Position numbers and translations under genes: made by a program. From the NCBI RefSeq assembly GCF_020595125.1, contig NZ_JACNMS010000001.1, positions 930,001 through 994,000 on the forward strand: a stretch of DNA of 64,000 nt, in the 5' to 3' direction. Positions 36,487-46,745 of the stretch are shown here, piece by piece. Every line of letters begins with the position of its first letter. Positions within the stretch are counted from its first letter, which is position 1. This DNA is from Jeotgalibacillus aurantiacus (GTDB lineage: Bacteria > Bacillota > Bacilli > Bacillales > Jeotgalibacillaceae). Below the pieces are notes generated by a model, which saw only the letters and a list, made by a program, of their open reading frames with translations, did no database searches and had not been told where the DNA came from.

Positions 36487-36635
36487 ATCGACAGAAATTT
36501 TAATACTATGAACAAATATTACAGTGCGATCAACAATAATAAAGGCTCTATCGACACAATTTTTCGTGCTATCGACAATTTCAACCCCCGGCAGACAGTC
36601 TATCAACAGAAACTGCTCACCTTGTGACAGAAATA
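36487..36635. repeat. 21-bp-period intergenic array, core TATCGACAATTT
   Basis: Words ATCGACA, ATGAACA, ATCAACA, ATCGACA and ATCGACA start at 36487, 36508, 36529, 36550 and 36571 (all spacings 21); after an irregular unit, ATCAACA at 36602 and TGTGACA at 36623 resume the 21-bp step. It fills the gap between ychF and the DUF951 gene; no gene is seen there. Confidence 0.82.
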
Positions 36636-36707
36636 ATGATCCTAACGACATGAATCCCAGAGTACCAACAGCAACTTCGCTCGCAGGTAGTCGTATCCTA
36701 TCCGCGG

Positions 36708-36743
36708 ACAGAAAGAAACTCCCTTTCATCACGAAAGAGAGCT
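36708..36743 (-). terminator. Probable terminator after the DUF951 gene
   Basis: Imperfect stem on the minus strand: AAAGAAGCTCTCTTTC, GTGAT loop, GAAAGGGAGTTTCTTT. It starts about 8 bp past the stop codon; the T tail is short. Confidence 0.6.
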
Positions 36744-36750
36744 TCTTTAC

Positions 36751-36948
36751 TTATTCCTCATGCTTCACAAGCACTTTCTTCATTTTACGGGAGAATTCTT
36801 TCCGCGGGATCATGACGCTGTGGGAGCAGCCTTCACATTTGATGCGGATATCCATGCCCATGCGGATGATTTTCCAGCGATTCGTGCCGCATGGATGCTG
36901 TTTTTTCATCTCCACAATATCGTTTAGTCCAAATTCTTTTTCTTCCAC
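36751..36948 (-). CDS. DUF951 domain protein (YyzM-like)
   Basis: 65 residues from a GTG start with GAGGAACTTTTC upstream. The small DUF951 fold shows MKKQHPCGTNRW and IKCEGCSHSVMIPR, so a single Cys at position 20 and a Cys pair (CEGC) may bind metal or nucleic acid. Function unknown. It lies 12 bp after the mscS gene on the same strand; the pair is conserved near soj/spo0J in bacilli. Confidence 0.9.
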   Translation of the reverse strand: MEEKEFGLNDIVEMKKQHPCGTNRWKIIRMGMDIRIKCEGCSHSVMIPRKEFSRKMKKVLVKHEE

Positions 36949-36960
36949 GAAAAGTTCCTC

Positions 36961-37890
36961 CTATTCTGTTGATTTTTTGTTCAATTGCTTGCCGGCTTCT
37001 TCGCGTGAATACATGACCATGCGAGGGAACGGGATTTCGATTCCGAGTCCGTCAAGATGCTGCTTGATTTCTCGTCGCAGTTCACGGGCGATATACCAAT
37101 GTTTCATTGGCTGGGTCTCAGCAATGACACGCATGACGACTTCAGAAGCACCGAGTGTCTGTACACCTAAAAGCTCAGGCTTCATGACGATCTCTTCATA
37201 CTTCCCTTCAAGCGAATCACAGAACTTACGGATTTCATCCTGTGCCCGTTCAATATCTTCTTCATAAGCAATGCTGATGTCAACAACAGCCACACTATTA
37301 TGAATAGAGAAGTTCGTCACTTCTGTGATATTTCCGTTCGGAAAAATGTGAAGCTCACCTGTCCAGCTCTTTACTTTGGTTGTACGCAGACCGATCTCTT
37401 CGACGTGACCTTCCGCCTGACCAATTCTTACATAGTCACCTACTGAAAACTGATCTTCAAAAATAATGAAAAATCCGGTGATAATATCGCGGACAAGGTT
37501 TTGTGCACCGAAACCGACGGCCAGACCGAGAATTCCGGCACCTGCAATTAACCCGCGGACATCTATATCCACAGCTGACAAAATCGCCAGGATCGCAACG
37601 AAGTAAACGACGTATGCAACCACGTTCTGCAGCAGCTTTAAGAGGGTCGCTTCCCGTCTTTCTGACAGCTGCATCGGAGCACGTGAGCGTACTGTGAACA
37701 CTTTTTGTATGACTTTTTTGGCAATCCGTACTACAATACCTGCAACCAGTATAATAAAAATGATTTTGAGGGAGACAAGGCTGAAGGAGATCCACGTTTC
37801 TTCATTTGTCAGATACGCGACCATCGATTCCCACATTTGTCCTATCGCGCTCAAACTCTCTTCGACTTGTTCGTTTTGCTGGTTTTCCAT
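36961..37890 (-). CDS. Small-conductance mechanosensitive channel, MscS family
   Basis: 309 residues. An acidic N-terminus, three membrane helices (about 35-60, 85-105, 110-135) with the Gly/Ala-rich pore helix (LIAGAGILGLAVGFGAQNLVRD, near 115-136), then the beta domain with VGDYVRIGQAEGHVEEIGLR and a C-terminal cage domain. It opens under membrane tension to release osmolytes. The start MENQQNEQ is chosen because GGAAGTGGATGT precedes it; an earlier in-frame ATG lacks a site. Transcribed with the DUF951 gene. Confidence 0.93.
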   Translation of the reverse strand: MENQQNEQVEESLSAIGQMWESMVAYLTNEETWISFSLVSLKIIFIILVAGIVVRIAKKVIQKVFTVRSRAPMQLSERREATLLKLLQNVVAYVVYFVAILAILSAVDIDVRGLIAGAGILGLAVGFGAQNLVRDIITGFFIIFEDQFSVGDYVRIGQAEGHVEEIGLRTTKVKSWTGELHIFPNGNITEVTNFSIHNSVAVVDISIAYEEDIERAQDEIRKFCDSLEGKYEEIVMKPELLGVQTLGASEVVMRVIAETQPMKHWYIARELRREIKQHLDGLGIEIPFPRMVMYSREEAGKQLNKKSTE

Positions 37891-37976
37891 ACATCCACTT
37901 CCTCTGAAATAATGACTATAGTTTATCAGCATCCCGCGACAAAGAAAAATAAAAACAAATAAAATAAAAAATGTTC

Positions 37977-38005
37977 TTTAAAAAGAACAAAAAGTATTAT
38001 ATAAT
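37977..38005 (+). promoter_or_regulatory. Probable promoter of yyaC
   Basis: TTTAAA (37977-37982), 17-bp spacer, perfect TATAAT (38000-38005), 69 bp before the yyaC start. A sporulation sigma factor could be used instead, but no such match is obvious. Confidence 0.5.
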
Positions 38006-38074
38006 GAACAAAAGAGGTTGAATAACATAGAATCGAATAACCAATACTGGATTTAAGAGAGGGGTTGTCCAACC

Positions 38075-38686
38075 ATGACACAACCAATTCCATCCTGCCA
38101 GGTTACACCGACAAGCTGCCGAAGCCACGTGGAAGATTCAATGACACCTCATCGTCTGGCGAGAGAACTCGCAGCCCGCTATCCATCCGATGGGCGTCCG
38201 ATTGTCTTTGTCTGTATCGGAACGGACCGGTCTACAGGGGACTCGCTCGGACCGTTAACCGGTTCATTATTAGAGAAACGGAAGCTGCCTCACTTTTTCC
38301 AATATGGCACATTAAAAGAACCGGTACATGCCTTAAATCTCGAAGAAGTGATTGAGCGAATCCGTTTCCTTCATCATGATGCATTTATCGTGGGGATCGA
38401 TGCATGTCTCGGACATTTTAAAAATATCGGATACCTTGAAGTCGGTGACGGCCCGGTTCGTCCGGGGGCCGGCGTACACAAGGAACTTCCGGCAACCGGT
38501 GACATTCATATTATCGGTATTGTTAATGCAGGCGGTTTTATGGAACATGCGATGCTTCAGAACACCCGCTTATATCTGGTCAATGAAATGGCAACGATGA
38601 TCGCAGACGCGATTCATTACTCCAATATTCTTTACCGTAAGGATGTTATGACAGGTTCCCATAAAAATATACAGCAGTCACAATAG
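38075..38686 (+). CDS. yyaC: YyaC, DUF1256 spore-protease-like protein
   Basis: 203 residues of the DUF1256 family, structurally related to the germination protease GPR and conserved in endospore formers. Motifs: VCIGTDRSTGDSLGPL (about 47-62), GIDACLG near 110, PVRPGAGVHKELP and GIVNAGGFMEH. Catalytic activity has not been established for the family. It is the only rightward gene between mcp and oriC apart from the small sigma-like frame, and its last 41 bp overlap the end of the convergent DUF554 gene. A start upstream of the DUF1256 core (C-rich first 20 residues) is supported only by the weak site GAGAGGGGTTGTCCAACC. Confidence 0.9.
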   Translation: MTQPIPSCQVTPTSCRSHVEDSMTPHRLARELAARYPSDGRPIVFVCIGTDRSTGDSLGPLTGSLLEKRKLPHFFQYGTLKEPVHALNLEEVIERIRFLHHDAFIVGIDACLGHFKNIGYLEVGDGPVRPGAGVHKELPATGDIHIIGIVNAGGFMEHAMLQNTRLYLVNEMATMIADAIHYSNILYRKDVMTGSHKNIQQSQ

Positions 38687-39359
38687 TCCCAACGACTAAA
38701 ATACCCGGCAGCAGGTTGGCCACTCTGATTTTTGTGATCCCGATCAGATTTAATCCGATCGCAAAAATCATCAGGCCGCCTGTTGCTGTCATTTCAGCGA
38801 TAAATTGATCCATTAACGGAGCCGGAACAAACTTATCAATCTGCGTGGCAAAAAGCGCGATGGATCCCTGATATAAAATAACCGGAATTGCTGAAAACAG
38901 TACGCCAATGCCCAGCGTGGAAGCTAAGATAATTGAGGTAAAGCCATCAATTATAGATTTCGTATATAACACCTGATGATCGCCCCGGATCCCTGAATCC
39001 AGCGCCCCAATAACAGCCATCGCACCGATCACAAAAATCAGCGTGGCCGTGACAAACCCCTGGGATATACTCGTATCTCCATTCGTACCAACCTGACGCT
39101 CAATCCATCGTCCCATCGCATTCAGCTTATCATCAAGCCCCATCCATTCACCGAGCACCGCTCCGATGACCAGACTTAAAATCACGATCAGGTAGTTGTT
39201 ACTCTGAAGCCCCATCTGAAGACCAAGGACCACCACTGCAAGACCAATCGCTGACATAACAGTTGCTTTCATCCGCTCAGGAATCCGGTGAAGCATCTTC
39301 CCAATCAGCGTGCCTACAATGATTAACAGGCCATTGACCAATGTTCCCAATAACACCAT
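38646..39359 (-). CDS. DUF554 membrane protein
   Basis: 237 residues with seven or so hydrophobic helices and Gly-rich segments (LLGTLVNGLLIIVGTLIGKML at the start, GAMAVIGALDSGIRGDH near 125). DUF554 proteins are predicted transporters of unknown substrate. The ATG at 39359 with AAGGAAG upstream gives the usual family start; an in-frame extension to 39440 would overlap spo0J with non-membrane sequence and is rejected. The 3' end overlaps yyaC tail-to-tail by 41 bp with no terminator between. Confidence 0.88.
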   Translation of the reverse strand: MVLLGTLVNGLLIIVGTLIGKMLHRIPERMKATVMSAIGLAVVVLGLQMGLQSNNYLIVILSLVIGAVLGEWMGLDDKLNAMGRWIERQVGTNGDTSISQGFVTATLIFVIGAMAVIGALDSGIRGDHQVLYTKSIIDGFTSIILASTLGIGVLFSAIPVILYQGSIALFATQIDKFVPAPLMDQFIAEMTATGGLMIFAIGLNLIGITKIRVANLLPGILVVGTIVTAVYFYGNLS

Positions 39360-39417
39360 GGATACAGTCTTCCTTTCTGGCAAAAAGAACAGACCGGGCA
39401 GTGAGCCAGGTCCGCTG

Positions 39418-40266
39418 TTACTCCTCCTGACCTCCGTCAAGAAGCGCTAAAATCCGGTTCAAATCATCCTCTGACAGGAACTCGATTTCAATTTTCCCTT
39501 TGCTTTTTCCTTTTTTAATCGCAACACTTGTCCCAAAACGTTCACGCAGGTAGCTTTCCTGCTTTTTAATATAAGGATCTGCCTGTTTCTTCTTTAATTC
39601 TTTTGACGGTTTTTGATTCAGCTGTTGAATCAGCGCCTCAAGCTGACGCACATTTAATCCTTCTTTGACGATCCGCTCCGCTAATTGAAGCGCAGCTGCC
39701 TGATCTTTAATCCCTGCAAGGGCACGGGCATGGCCCATCGAAATCTTTTGACCGGAAAGCATCTCCTGCAGCTTGTCTGACAGCTGTAACAGTCTCAGAT
39801 GATTGGCAATGTGAGGACGGCTTTTGCCAACCTTCTGTGCCAGCTCATCCTGCGTGATTTTCAGCTTTTTCATGAGCGTTTCATACGCTTTCGCCTCTTC
39901 AATCGGCGTCAGATCCTCACGCTGAAGATTTTCAAGCACAGAAAGCTCCATCATCTGCCTGTCATTGAGCTCGCGAACGACCGCTGGAATATGCGTCAGG
40001 TCGGCGGCTTTGGCAGCACGAAATCTGCGTTCACCCGCTACAATTTCAAAGCCTTTAATGCTTTTTCTCACAATGATCGGTTGCATGATTCCGTGGATTT
40101 TAACTGAATCCGTCAGTTCGCGTAACGGACCATCCTCAAAGATCTTCCTCGGCTGATACGGATTCGGCCGGATATCCTTCACCGACAGCTGCTGAATCTG
40201 CTCATCCTCAATCGACGACATATCCTTAAAAAGTTTATTTACACCTTTTCCAAGACCTTTAGCCAT
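39418..40266 (-). CDS. spo0J: Chromosome-partitioning protein ParB (Spo0J)
   Basis: 282 residues, same size as the B. subtilis protein. N-terminal GLGKGVNKLF, CTPase/parS-loading motif GERRFRAAK near 77-85, LSVLENLQREDLTPIEEA (about 108-125), a helix-turn-helix (QDELAQKVGKSRPHIANHLRLL) and a C-terminal dimerisation domain with LNRILALL. It loads clamps at parS, spreads, and recruits SMC. The start overlaps soj by 8 bp. A cognate parS lies within walK in this window. Confidence 0.97.
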   Translation of the reverse strand: MAKGLGKGVNKLFKDMSSIEDEQIQQLSVKDIRPNPYQPRKIFEDGPLRELTDSVKIHGIMQPIIVRKSIKGFEIVAGERRFRAAKAADLTHIPAVVRELNDRQMMELSVLENLQREDLTPIEEAKAYETLMKKLKITQDELAQKVGKSRPHIANHLRLLQLSDKLQEMLSGQKISMGHARALAGIKDQAAALQLAERIVKEGLNVRQLEALIQQLNQKPSKELKKKQADPYIKKQESYLRERFGTSVAIKKGKSKGKIEIEFLSEDDLNRILALLDGGQEE

Positions 40267-41020
40267 TTTTAATCACTTCCTTTGCGAGTTCCAGATACAC
40301 TTCCGCACCTCTTGATTTCGCATCATATAAAATAACCGGCAGCCCGTGACTCGGTGCTTCACTGAGTCGGACATTTCTAGGAATGACGGTCCGGTATACC
40401 TTATCCTGAAAATACTTCTTCACTTCTTCGATCACCTGAATCCCAAGGTTTGTCCGGGCATCGAGCATCGTCAGCAACACTCCGTCAATTAGCAGACGGT
40501 TATTTAAATGCTTTTGTACAAGACGTACTGTACTGAGCAGCTGACTTAACCCTTCAAGCGCGTAATATTCACACTGCACAGGGATAATAAGGGCATCTGA
40601 AGCAGTTAACGCATTGATCGTCAGCATACCGAGTGATGGCGGACAGTCGATGACGATAAAATCGTACTGATCCTGCACTTCCTGTAAAGCGGATTTCAGC
40701 CGTATTTCCCGGGAAATCATTGATACAAGTTCGATTTCTGCTCCGGCGAGAGAAATCGTAGCCGGGATAGCATCGAGATTTTCAACGGTAGTCTGACGGA
40801 TAATCGGCTTAATATTCGCGTCATCAATTAAAATGTCATAAATGCACTGATCCACTTCCCCTTTATCAATGCCAACACCGCTTGTGGCATTCCCCTGGGG
40901 GTCTGTATCAACGAGCAGCACTTTTTTTCCTAAATAAGCAAGGCATGCACTTAAATTAACGGAGGTGGTCGTTTTTCCGACTCCTCCTTTTTGATTCGTG
41001 ATGGCGATAATTCTTCCCAT
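40259..41020 (-). CDS. soj: Chromosome-partitioning ATPase ParA (Soj)
   Basis: 253 residues, identical length to B. subtilis Soj. Deviant Walker A NQKGGVGKTTTSVNL (10-24), Walker A' near VIDCPPSLG (about 124), and LLTMLDARTNL. ATP-dependent dimer that with Spo0J drives origin segregation and regulates DnaA. The ATG at 41020 with CAGGTGACCAAC upstream is used; a GTG three codons earlier is the alternative. Its coding sequence holds a perfect Noc-binding palindrome. Confidence 0.97.
   Translation of the reverse strand: MGRIIAITNQKGGVGKTTTSVNLSACLAYLGKKVLLVDTDPQGNATSGVGIDKGEVDQCIYDILIDDANIKPIIRQTTVENLDAIPATISLAGAEIELVSMISREIRLKSALQEVQDQYDFIVIDCPPSLGMLTINALTASDALIIPVQCEYYALEGLSQLLSTVRLVQKHLNNRLLIDGVLLTMLDARTNLGIQVIEEVKKYFQDKVYRTVIPRNVRLSEAPSHGLPVILYDAKSRGAEVYLELAKEVIKNG
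40704..40717. promoter_or_regulatory. Noc-binding site (NBS) palindrome inside soj
   Basis: ATTTCCCGGGAAAT, perfect 14-bp palindrome matching the Noc consensus, about 9 kb from oriC and 570 bp from the noc gene. Confidence 0.85.
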
Positions 41021-41252
41021 GTTGGTCACCTGTCCTTACTGCACCGTCACGGTATTGCGGTACAAACTTTCATAGAATGATTGCATCCTTCAAACGGCCT
41101 GCAAGTGCATGGACGATTCCCCATGCCGGATATTTATGTATAAAAGTCCAATAGTCAGTGGCGTTAAAAAACCGAATTCGCTTTACGTAAATAAAGAATA
41201 ATTTTATTTTAACAGACATTTTAAAAAATAGTTTTGAAAATCGGCTCTGATG

Positions 41253-41288
41253 ATAAAAAAAAGCAAGAAACACAGAAGTGCTTCTTAC
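41253..41288 (-). terminator. Intrinsic terminator after noc
   Basis: Minus strand GTAAGAAGCA, 6-nt loop, TGTTTCTTGC (two G-T pairs), then eight T. The stem overlaps the noc stop codon. Confidence 0.78.
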
Positions 41289-42139
41289 TTTTTCTTTTTT
41301 GGAAGTTTAATCGTGATCTGATAGTAATCATCAAATTCCTCTTCCTGCGAATCCAGCTTCATTCCGGAATCAGAAATCATATTCAGTGACTGACGAATCG
41401 TATTGACCGCAATCCGGACGTCTTTATTAAATGCTTTACGCTTCGGCTTCGGTTTTATTTCTTTTGTTTCCAGGAGCTTTTGAACGCGCAGTTCAGTCTG
41501 TTTCACATTCAGCTGCTGTTCAATCACTTCTTCCGCCACTTTGACCTGCAGCTCACTGTCCTTTAAAGGAATGAGCGCACGCGCGTGACGTTCTGTGATC
41601 TGTTTTTGAATAATGCTCTCCTGGACAAATTCAGGCAGCTTTAACAGGCGAAGTTTATTCGCAACGGTTGACTGACCTTTACCGAGCCTTTGAGCGAGGG
41701 CTTCCTGCGTTAATTCGTGGAGGTCTAACAGCTTCTGATAAGCCATGGCCTCTTCAACAGGTGATAATTCTTCGCGCTGAAGGTTTTCAATGAGCGCAAC
41801 AGAGGCTGTTTCCGTATCACTCAGGTTTTTCACGATGGCCGGCACAGTTTCCCATTCCAGTGATTTCATCGCGCGCCATCTGCGTTCCCCGGCAATAATC
41901 TCAAATGAACCATCGCCGCTTTCCCGCACGACGATCGGCTGAATAATCCCGTGCGTATGAATCGTACGGGCCAGTTCCTCTATTTTCTCATCATCAAAAA
42001 TCGTTCTCGGCTGAAAACGGTTCGGTTTAATTTGATGAATATCAATCTGTTTGACTTCTTCTTTATGTTCCGTGGTTTCAGGCGAAACAGGCTCGTCCTT
42101 ATCACCAAGGCCAAAGATCCGCGAAAACGGAGTCTTCAT
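41285..42139 (-). CDS. noc: Nucleoid occlusion factor Noc (ParB family)
   Basis: 284 residues. Short amphipathic N-terminus ([12 protein letters not shown]) that in Noc tethers DNA to the membrane, then ParB-like motifs [11 protein letters not shown] and [18 protein letters not shown], a helix-turn-helix ([25 protein letters not shown]) and a C-terminal dimerisation region. W in GERRWRA and the N-terminus separate it from Spo0J (GERRFRA). Noc binds ATTTCCCGGGAAAT sites, two of which occur in this window, and blocks Z-ring formation over the nucleoid. The ATG at 42139 follows AAGGTGG; a TTG one codon earlier is possible. Confidence 0.96.
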   Translation of the reverse strand: MKTPFSRIFGLGDKDEPVSPETTEHKEEVKQIDIHQIKPNRFQPRTIFDDEKIEELARTIHTHGIIQPIVVRESGDGSFEIIAGERRWRAMKSLEWETVPAIVKNLSDTETASVALIENLQREELSPVEEAMAYQKLLDLHELTQEALAQRLGKGQSTVANKLRLLKLPEFVQESIIQKQITERHARALIPLKDSELQVKVAEEVIEQQLNVKQTELRVQKLLETKEIKPKPKRKAFNKDVRIAVNTIRQSLNMISDSGMKLDSQEEEFDDYYQITIKLPKKKK

Positions 42140-42192
42140 CAAGACACACCACCTTATATGAAACTCGCAGTCTCTACATCTGTATCATCGGC

Positions 42193-42906
42193 TTACAGCG
42201 GGGATTTGTTAGGAGTCCCCGGTTTTCTTGGATACTTTTTCGGTGTAGATTTTGCTTTTTTGATCACAATGATTGACCGTTCACTGTCTTCTACAGGCAG
42301 CGTAAAAGAATGAACGGCCGTTTCTTTTCCGCCAAGAAGCTGAATCGCTTTTTTACTTTCTTCACGCTCTTCAGGTGCGCTCGCACCTTTCATCGCTGCA
42401 AACTGTCCACCCGTTTTCACAAGCGGTAAGCATAGCTCTGAAAGGACCGACAGTCTTGCAACTGCACGCGCTGTGACCAGGTCATACTGTTCGCGGTGAG
42501 ACGGATTTTGTCCAAACGTCTCAGCACGATCATGGTAAAAGTGCACGTGATCAAGCTTTAATTCATCGGCTAAATGCTCAAGAAACGTGATTCGTTTTTT
42601 CAGGGAATCCACGATTGAAACATCAAGGTGAGGGAAGCAGATTTTAATCGGAATACTTGGAAAACCCGCTCCCGCACCTACATCACAGATCGTCATCGGC
42701 TTTGAGAAATCCAGATAAAACGCAGCACTTATTGAATCGTAGAAGTGCTTTAAATACACTTCTTCACGATCCGTAATGGCTGTCAGGTTCATCTTCTCAT
42801 TCCACTCCACGAGCACTTCGTAATACGTTCTGAATTGCCCGAGCTGTTGATCAGAAAGGTCAATGCCTTTGGCTTTAAGCTGTTCATAAAACTGCTGTTC
42901 TGTCAT
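42193..42906 (-). CDS. rsmG: 16S rRNA (guanine-527-N7) methyltransferase RsmG
   Basis: 237 residues with SAM-binding motif [16 protein letters not shown] (about 71-86), [23 protein letters not shown] and [15 protein letters not shown]. Methylates G527 of 16S rRNA. Start preceded by AAAGGAGAAACCG, 16 bp after mnmG; co-transcribed in mnmE-mnmG-rsmG-noc. Confidence 0.97.
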   Translation of the reverse strand: MTEQQFYEQLKAKGIDLSDQQLGQFRTYYEVLVEWNEKMNLTAITDREEVYLKHFYDSISAAFYLDFSKPMTICDVGAGAGFPSIPIKICFPHLDVSIVDSLKKRITFLEHLADELKLDHVHFYHDRAETFGQNPSHREQYDLVTARAVARLSVLSELCLPLVKTGGQFAAMKGASAPEEREESKKAIQLLGGKETAVHSFTLPVEDSERSIIVIKKAKSTPKKYPRKPGTPNKSPL

Positions 42907-42922
42907 CGGTTTCTCCTTTTGA

Positions 42923-44818
42923 TTACTCGCCTGCTACTTTTGCAATCCGTCCCTGTTCGATATAAACGAGAAGAATTGAAATGTCAGCCGGATTCACCCC
43001 GGAAATACGGGATGCCTGGGCAATCGACAGCGGGCGTACCTCCTGTAGCTTTTGGCGCGCTTCGCTTGCGAGTCCTGTGATGGCCTGATAATCAATACCA
43101 TCCGGAATTTTTTTATTTTCCATTTTTTTCAGCTTGTCTACCTGCTGAAGTGATTTTTCAATATATCCTTCGTATTTAATCTGAATTTCAACCTGCTCTT
43201 CGACATCCTCCGGAAGAGCGGTTTCAGACGGGATGATTTGTTTAATTAGATTGTACGTGATTTCCGGTCTTCTTAAAAGGTCCGTTCCGCGAATTCCGTC
43301 TTTCAACGCACTGCTGCCAGCCGCTTCAAGGAGCGCCTGAACGTGCTCATTCGGCTTAATCATCACGGTTTTCAGGCGATCGATTTCAAGATCAATGAGT
43401 GCTTTTTTCTCATTAAACTTTTCATAGCGATCCTCTTTAATCAGACCAATTTCATAACCGATATCCGTCAGACGCAGATCCGCATTGTCATGACGAAGCA
43501 GCAGACGGTATTCTGCACGGGATGTCAGCAGACGATAAGGTTCATTTGTTCCCTTCGTCACAAGGTCATCAATCAGCACTCCAATATAGGCATCAGAGCG
43601 GCTGAGGATCACTTCGTCCTGACCAAAAGCACGGCGCGCTGCATTAATACCAGCCATAATGCCCTGACCGGCTGCCTCTTCATAACCGGACGTACCGTTA
43701 ATCTGGCCGGCTGTGTAAAGGTTTCGGATTTTCTTTGTTTCAAGTGTTGGCCATAGCTGAGTTGGCACGACTGCATCATATTCAATCGCATAACCTGATC
43801 TCATCATCTGGGCATTTTCAAGTCCCGGAATCGTTGCAAGAATCTGCTGCTGTACATCCTCCGGCAGACTCGTTGACAGTCCCTGCACATACACTTCTTT
43901 TGTATTTCTTCCTTCAGGTTCTAAAAAGATCTGATGGCGTGGTTTGTCATTAAAGCGGACCACTTTATCTTCAATAGAAGGACAGTAACGTGGACCGGTT
44001 CCTTTAATCATACCCGAATACATCGCTGAGCGGTGTAAATTTTCATCAATAATGGTATGCGTTGTCTCATTTGTATACGTCAGCCAGCATGGCAGCTGAT
44101 CAGTAATATAGTTAGTCGTTTCATAGCTGAACGCACGCGGCGTTTCATCACCCGGCTGAATTTCCGTTTTGCTGTAATCAATCGTGTGACTGTTCACACG
44201 CGGCGGCGTTCCCGTCTTGAAACGGACGATATCAAAACCGAGTCCGCGAAGGTGATCGGCAAGACCAATTGACGGCTGCTGATTATTCGGACCGCTGGAG
44301 TATTTCAGATCTCCAATGATTACCTCTCCACGAAGGAAGGTACCAGCTGTAATGATCGTTGTTTTCGCACGGAATGTTGCACCCGTATTGGTCACAACGC
44401 CGTGACACTCTTCGCCTTCAATGATCAGCTCTTCAACCATCCCTTGAAGAAGTGTTATATTCGGTTCATTTTCAATCGCTTCTTTCATCATTTGCTGATA
44501 CAGCACTTTGTCCGCCTGCGCGCGCAGTGCACGGACAGCCGGGCCTTTTCCTGTATTCAGCATACGCATCTGGATGTGCGTCTGGTCGATGGTTCTGCCC
44601 ATCTGACCGCCGAGTGCGTCAATTTCACGCACAACAATCCCTTTTGCCGGACCTCCGACAGAAGGGTTACATGGCATAAATGCCACCATATCTAAGTTGA
44701 TCGTCAGCATCAGGGTTTTGGCACCCATGCGGGCAGCTGCCAGTCCGGCTTCGACGCCGGCGTGACCTGCACCGATGACGATGACGTCGTAGTTACCTGC
44801 CTCAAATTTTTTCACCAT
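42923..44818 (-). CDS. mnmG: tRNA uridine-34 carboxymethylaminomethyl enzyme MnmG (GidA)
   Basis: 631 residues, FAD-binding Rossmann motif [12 protein letters not shown] (about 14-25), [13 protein letters not shown] (about 49-61), second glycine motif [16 protein letters not shown] (about 367) and a C-terminal helical domain ([19 protein letters not shown]). Works with MnmE to modify wobble uridine. The start ATG has GGAGG about 12 bases upstream. A long hairpin element separates it from mnmE, unlike the close spacing elsewhere. Confidence 0.97.
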   Translation of the reverse strand: MVKKFEAGNYDVIVIGAGHAGVEAGLAAARMGAKTLMLTINLDMVAFMPCNPSVGGPAKGIVVREIDALGGQMGRTIDQTHIQMRMLNTGKGPAVRALRAQADKVLYQQMMKEAIENEPNITLLQGMVEELIIEGEECHGVVTNTGATFRAKTTIITAGTFLRGEVIIGDLKYSSGPNNQQPSIGLADHLRGLGFDIVRFKTGTPPRVNSHTIDYSKTEIQPGDETPRAFSYETTNYITDQLPCWLTYTNETTHTIIDENLHRSAMYSGMIKGTGPRYCPSIEDKVVRFNDKPRHQIFLEPEGRNTKEVYVQGLSTSLPEDVQQQILATIPGLENAQMMRSGYAIEYDAVVPTQLWPTLETKKIRNLYTAGQINGTSGYEEAAGQGIMAGINAARRAFGQDEVILSRSDAYIGVLIDDLVTKGTNEPYRLLTSRAEYRLLLRHDNADLRLTDIGYEIGLIKEDRYEKFNEKKALIDLEIDRLKTVMIKPNEHVQALLEAAGSSALKDGIRGTDLLRRPEITYNLIKQIIPSETALPEDVEEQVEIQIKYEGYIEKSLQQVDKLKKMENKKIPDGIDYQAITGLASEARQKLQEVRPLSIAQASRISGVNPADISILLVYIEQGRIAKVAGE

Positions 44819-44845
44819 GACGATGAATGGCCTCCTTTAGTTTGG

Positions 44846-44985
44846 GCTGATGAACTAGCACCGGGCGATCTCCGCGGAGGCACTCGCTTTCCGCGGGCGG
44901 TCTCACCTGCCCCGCTTCTCCCGCAGGAGTCTCGCACTCTACGCTACGATCACCATCTAGTGTTCAGGTCCAGTTCATTCAGCTC
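44846..44985. repeat. Long inverted-repeat element (family A), copy 2
   Basis: GCTGATGAACT (44846-44856) near the left end pairs with AGTTCATTCAGC near the right end, and inside it TGAACTAG with CTAGTGTTCA. The interior shares CGCTTTCCGCGG, TCTCACCTG and GCAGGAGTCT with the copy at 60.5 kb, in the same orientation. It interrupts the mnmE-mnmG gap; no coding sequence. Confidence 0.72.
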
Positions 44986-45026
44986 TTAATATTTATCGTG
45001 AAGCAGCGGCTTTTTGGACCGGTGCT

Positions 45027-46412
45027 TTATTTCCCAAGGCAGAATTGCGAGAATAGCTGGTCGATGAGGCTTTCCTGGACGGTGTCTCCGATCATTTCGC
45101 CGAGGATTTCCCACGTGCGGCGAAGGTCGATCTGGACCATATCAACAGGTGTGCCCATTTCAGCGCTTTGAATGGCTTCTTCGATTGATTGAAGCGCCTG
45201 GTGTAAAAGTGCGATGTGACGGCTGTTAGAGACGTAGGTTCCGTCACCAAGTTCAACGGATCCGTCAAAGAATAGAGAGGCGATGGCTTCTTCAAGTTCA
45301 TCAACACCTTCTTCCTTTAATAAAGAAGTTGTCACGAGCTTGTGGCGGTCCGCCAGCTGCTGTACTTCATCTAAATCAATGGCACGATCGAGGTCTGTTT
45401 TATTGACGATGACGATGACATCCATCCCGCTCACCGCTTCAAATAATCGTCGGTCTTCGTCTGAAAGCTCTTCACCGTGATTTAAAACGAGAAGAATTAA
45501 ATCCGCTTCCTTCAGCACTTTACGTGAACGTTCAACACCTATTCGTTCAACAATATCCTCTGTTTCCCGAATCCCTGCTGTATCTACTAGGCGAAGCGGA
45601 ACGCCGCGTACATTAACGTATTCCTCAATGACGTCACGGGTTGTCCCCGGAATATCCGTTACAATCGCTTTATTCTCCTGAACAAGACTGTTTAACAGAG
45701 AGGATTTCCCTACGTTCGGACGCCCGATAATGACCGTTGACAGCCCTTCACGTAAAATCTTCCCCTGCTCTGACGTTCTGAGCAGCTTCTCGATTTCTGA
45801 TCTTACATACTGTGATTTCTCCATCATCATCTTCAACGTCATTTCTTCCACGTCGTCATATTCCGGATAATCAATATTCACTTCAACCTGTGCCAGGATC
45901 TCGAGGATCTCCTGTCGCAGTGACTGAACGAGCTTGGACAAGCGCCCCTGCATCTGATTCATCGCTACGTTCATCGCGCGATCTGTTTTGGCACGAATCA
46001 GGTCCATAACAGCTTCAGCCTGAGATAAATCAATCCGGCCATTTAAGAAAGCCCGCTTTGTAAATTCACCCGGCTCTGCCATTCTGGCTCCTTGTCTTAA
46101 AAGCAGCTGCAGCACGTGATTCACACTGACAATCCCGCCGTGACAATTGATCTCCACCACATCTTCCCGCGTAAAGGTTTTTGGCCCCTTCATCACGGAT
46201 ACCATGACTTCCTCAATGGTCTCATCTTTAGCTGGATCCACAATGTGTCCGTAATGGATCGTATGAGAAGGAACAGACTGCAGCTGCTTCCCGCCGATCC
46301 CTTTGAACACGCGGTCAGCAATTTGAAATGCTTCATCACCGCTTAACCGTACAATTGCGATTGCGCCTTCACCCATCGGCGTGGAAATCGCTGCAATCGT
46401 ATCAAATTCCAT
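45027..46412 (-). CDS. mnmE: tRNA modification GTPase MnmE (TrmE)
   Basis: 461 residues. N-terminal tetrahydrofolate-binding domain (1-118), helical domain, G domain with [12 protein letters not shown] (about 227-238), DIPGTTRD and NKTD, and the C-terminal catalytic Cys in FCLGK. Forms the heterotetramer with MnmG. Start preceded by GAGGTGAACACAGG. The upstream gap to jag (about 330 bp) is AT-rich and holds the jag terminator and presumably the mnmE promoter; I see no gene there. Confidence 0.97.
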   Translation of the reverse strand: MEFDTIAAISTPMGEGAIAIVRLSGDEAFQIADRVFKGIGGKQLQSVPSHTIHYGHIVDPAKDETIEEVMVSVMKGPKTFTREDVVEINCHGGIVSVNHVLQLLLRQGARMAEPGEFTKRAFLNGRIDLSQAEAVMDLIRAKTDRAMNVAMNQMQGRLSKLVQSLRQEILEILAQVEVNIDYPEYDDVEEMTLKMMMEKSQYVRSEIEKLLRTSEQGKILREGLSTVIIGRPNVGKSSLLNSLVQENKAIVTDIPGTTRDVIEEYVNVRGVPLRLVDTAGIRETEDIVERIGVERSRKVLKEADLILLVLNHGEELSDEDRRLFEAVSGMDVIVIVNKTDLDRAIDLDEVQQLADRHKLVTTSLLKEEGVDELEEAIASLFFDGSVELGDGTYVSNSRHIALLHQALQSIEEAIQSAEMGTPVDMVQIDLRRTWEILGEMIGDTVQESLIDQLFSQFCLGK

Positions 46413-46702
46413 CCTGTGTTCACCTCATCATTCCATAACGTATCTATAAATAAAGGATATTTTTTATCATGAACTCCCTAAATCATTAGAATAGCACACT
46501 TCACCCTATTTAAAAAGAAAATCAGTTGGCATTTCGAGTAAAGTATGGTATTGATCAGACCGTTATATAAAGGAAGTTACATGATTGGAATAGCCATTAA
46601 AAATATTTATATTTATCCATATTAAGGATTTTATTAAAATTAAAATTTATATTAATTTACATTATAATGCTTTTTATTCATTTAAATTAATATCTTCCGC
46701 CC

Positions 46703-46742
46703 AAAAAAACAGCCGGCCGAATGAGATCCGGCTGGCTGCATC
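46703..46742 (-). terminator. Intrinsic terminator after jag
   Basis: Minus strand CAGCCAGCCGGAT, 3-nt loop, ATTCGGCCGGCTG (13 pairs including two G-T), then TTTTTTT; it starts just past the jag stop codon. Confidence 0.87.
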
Positions 46743-46745
46743 ATG

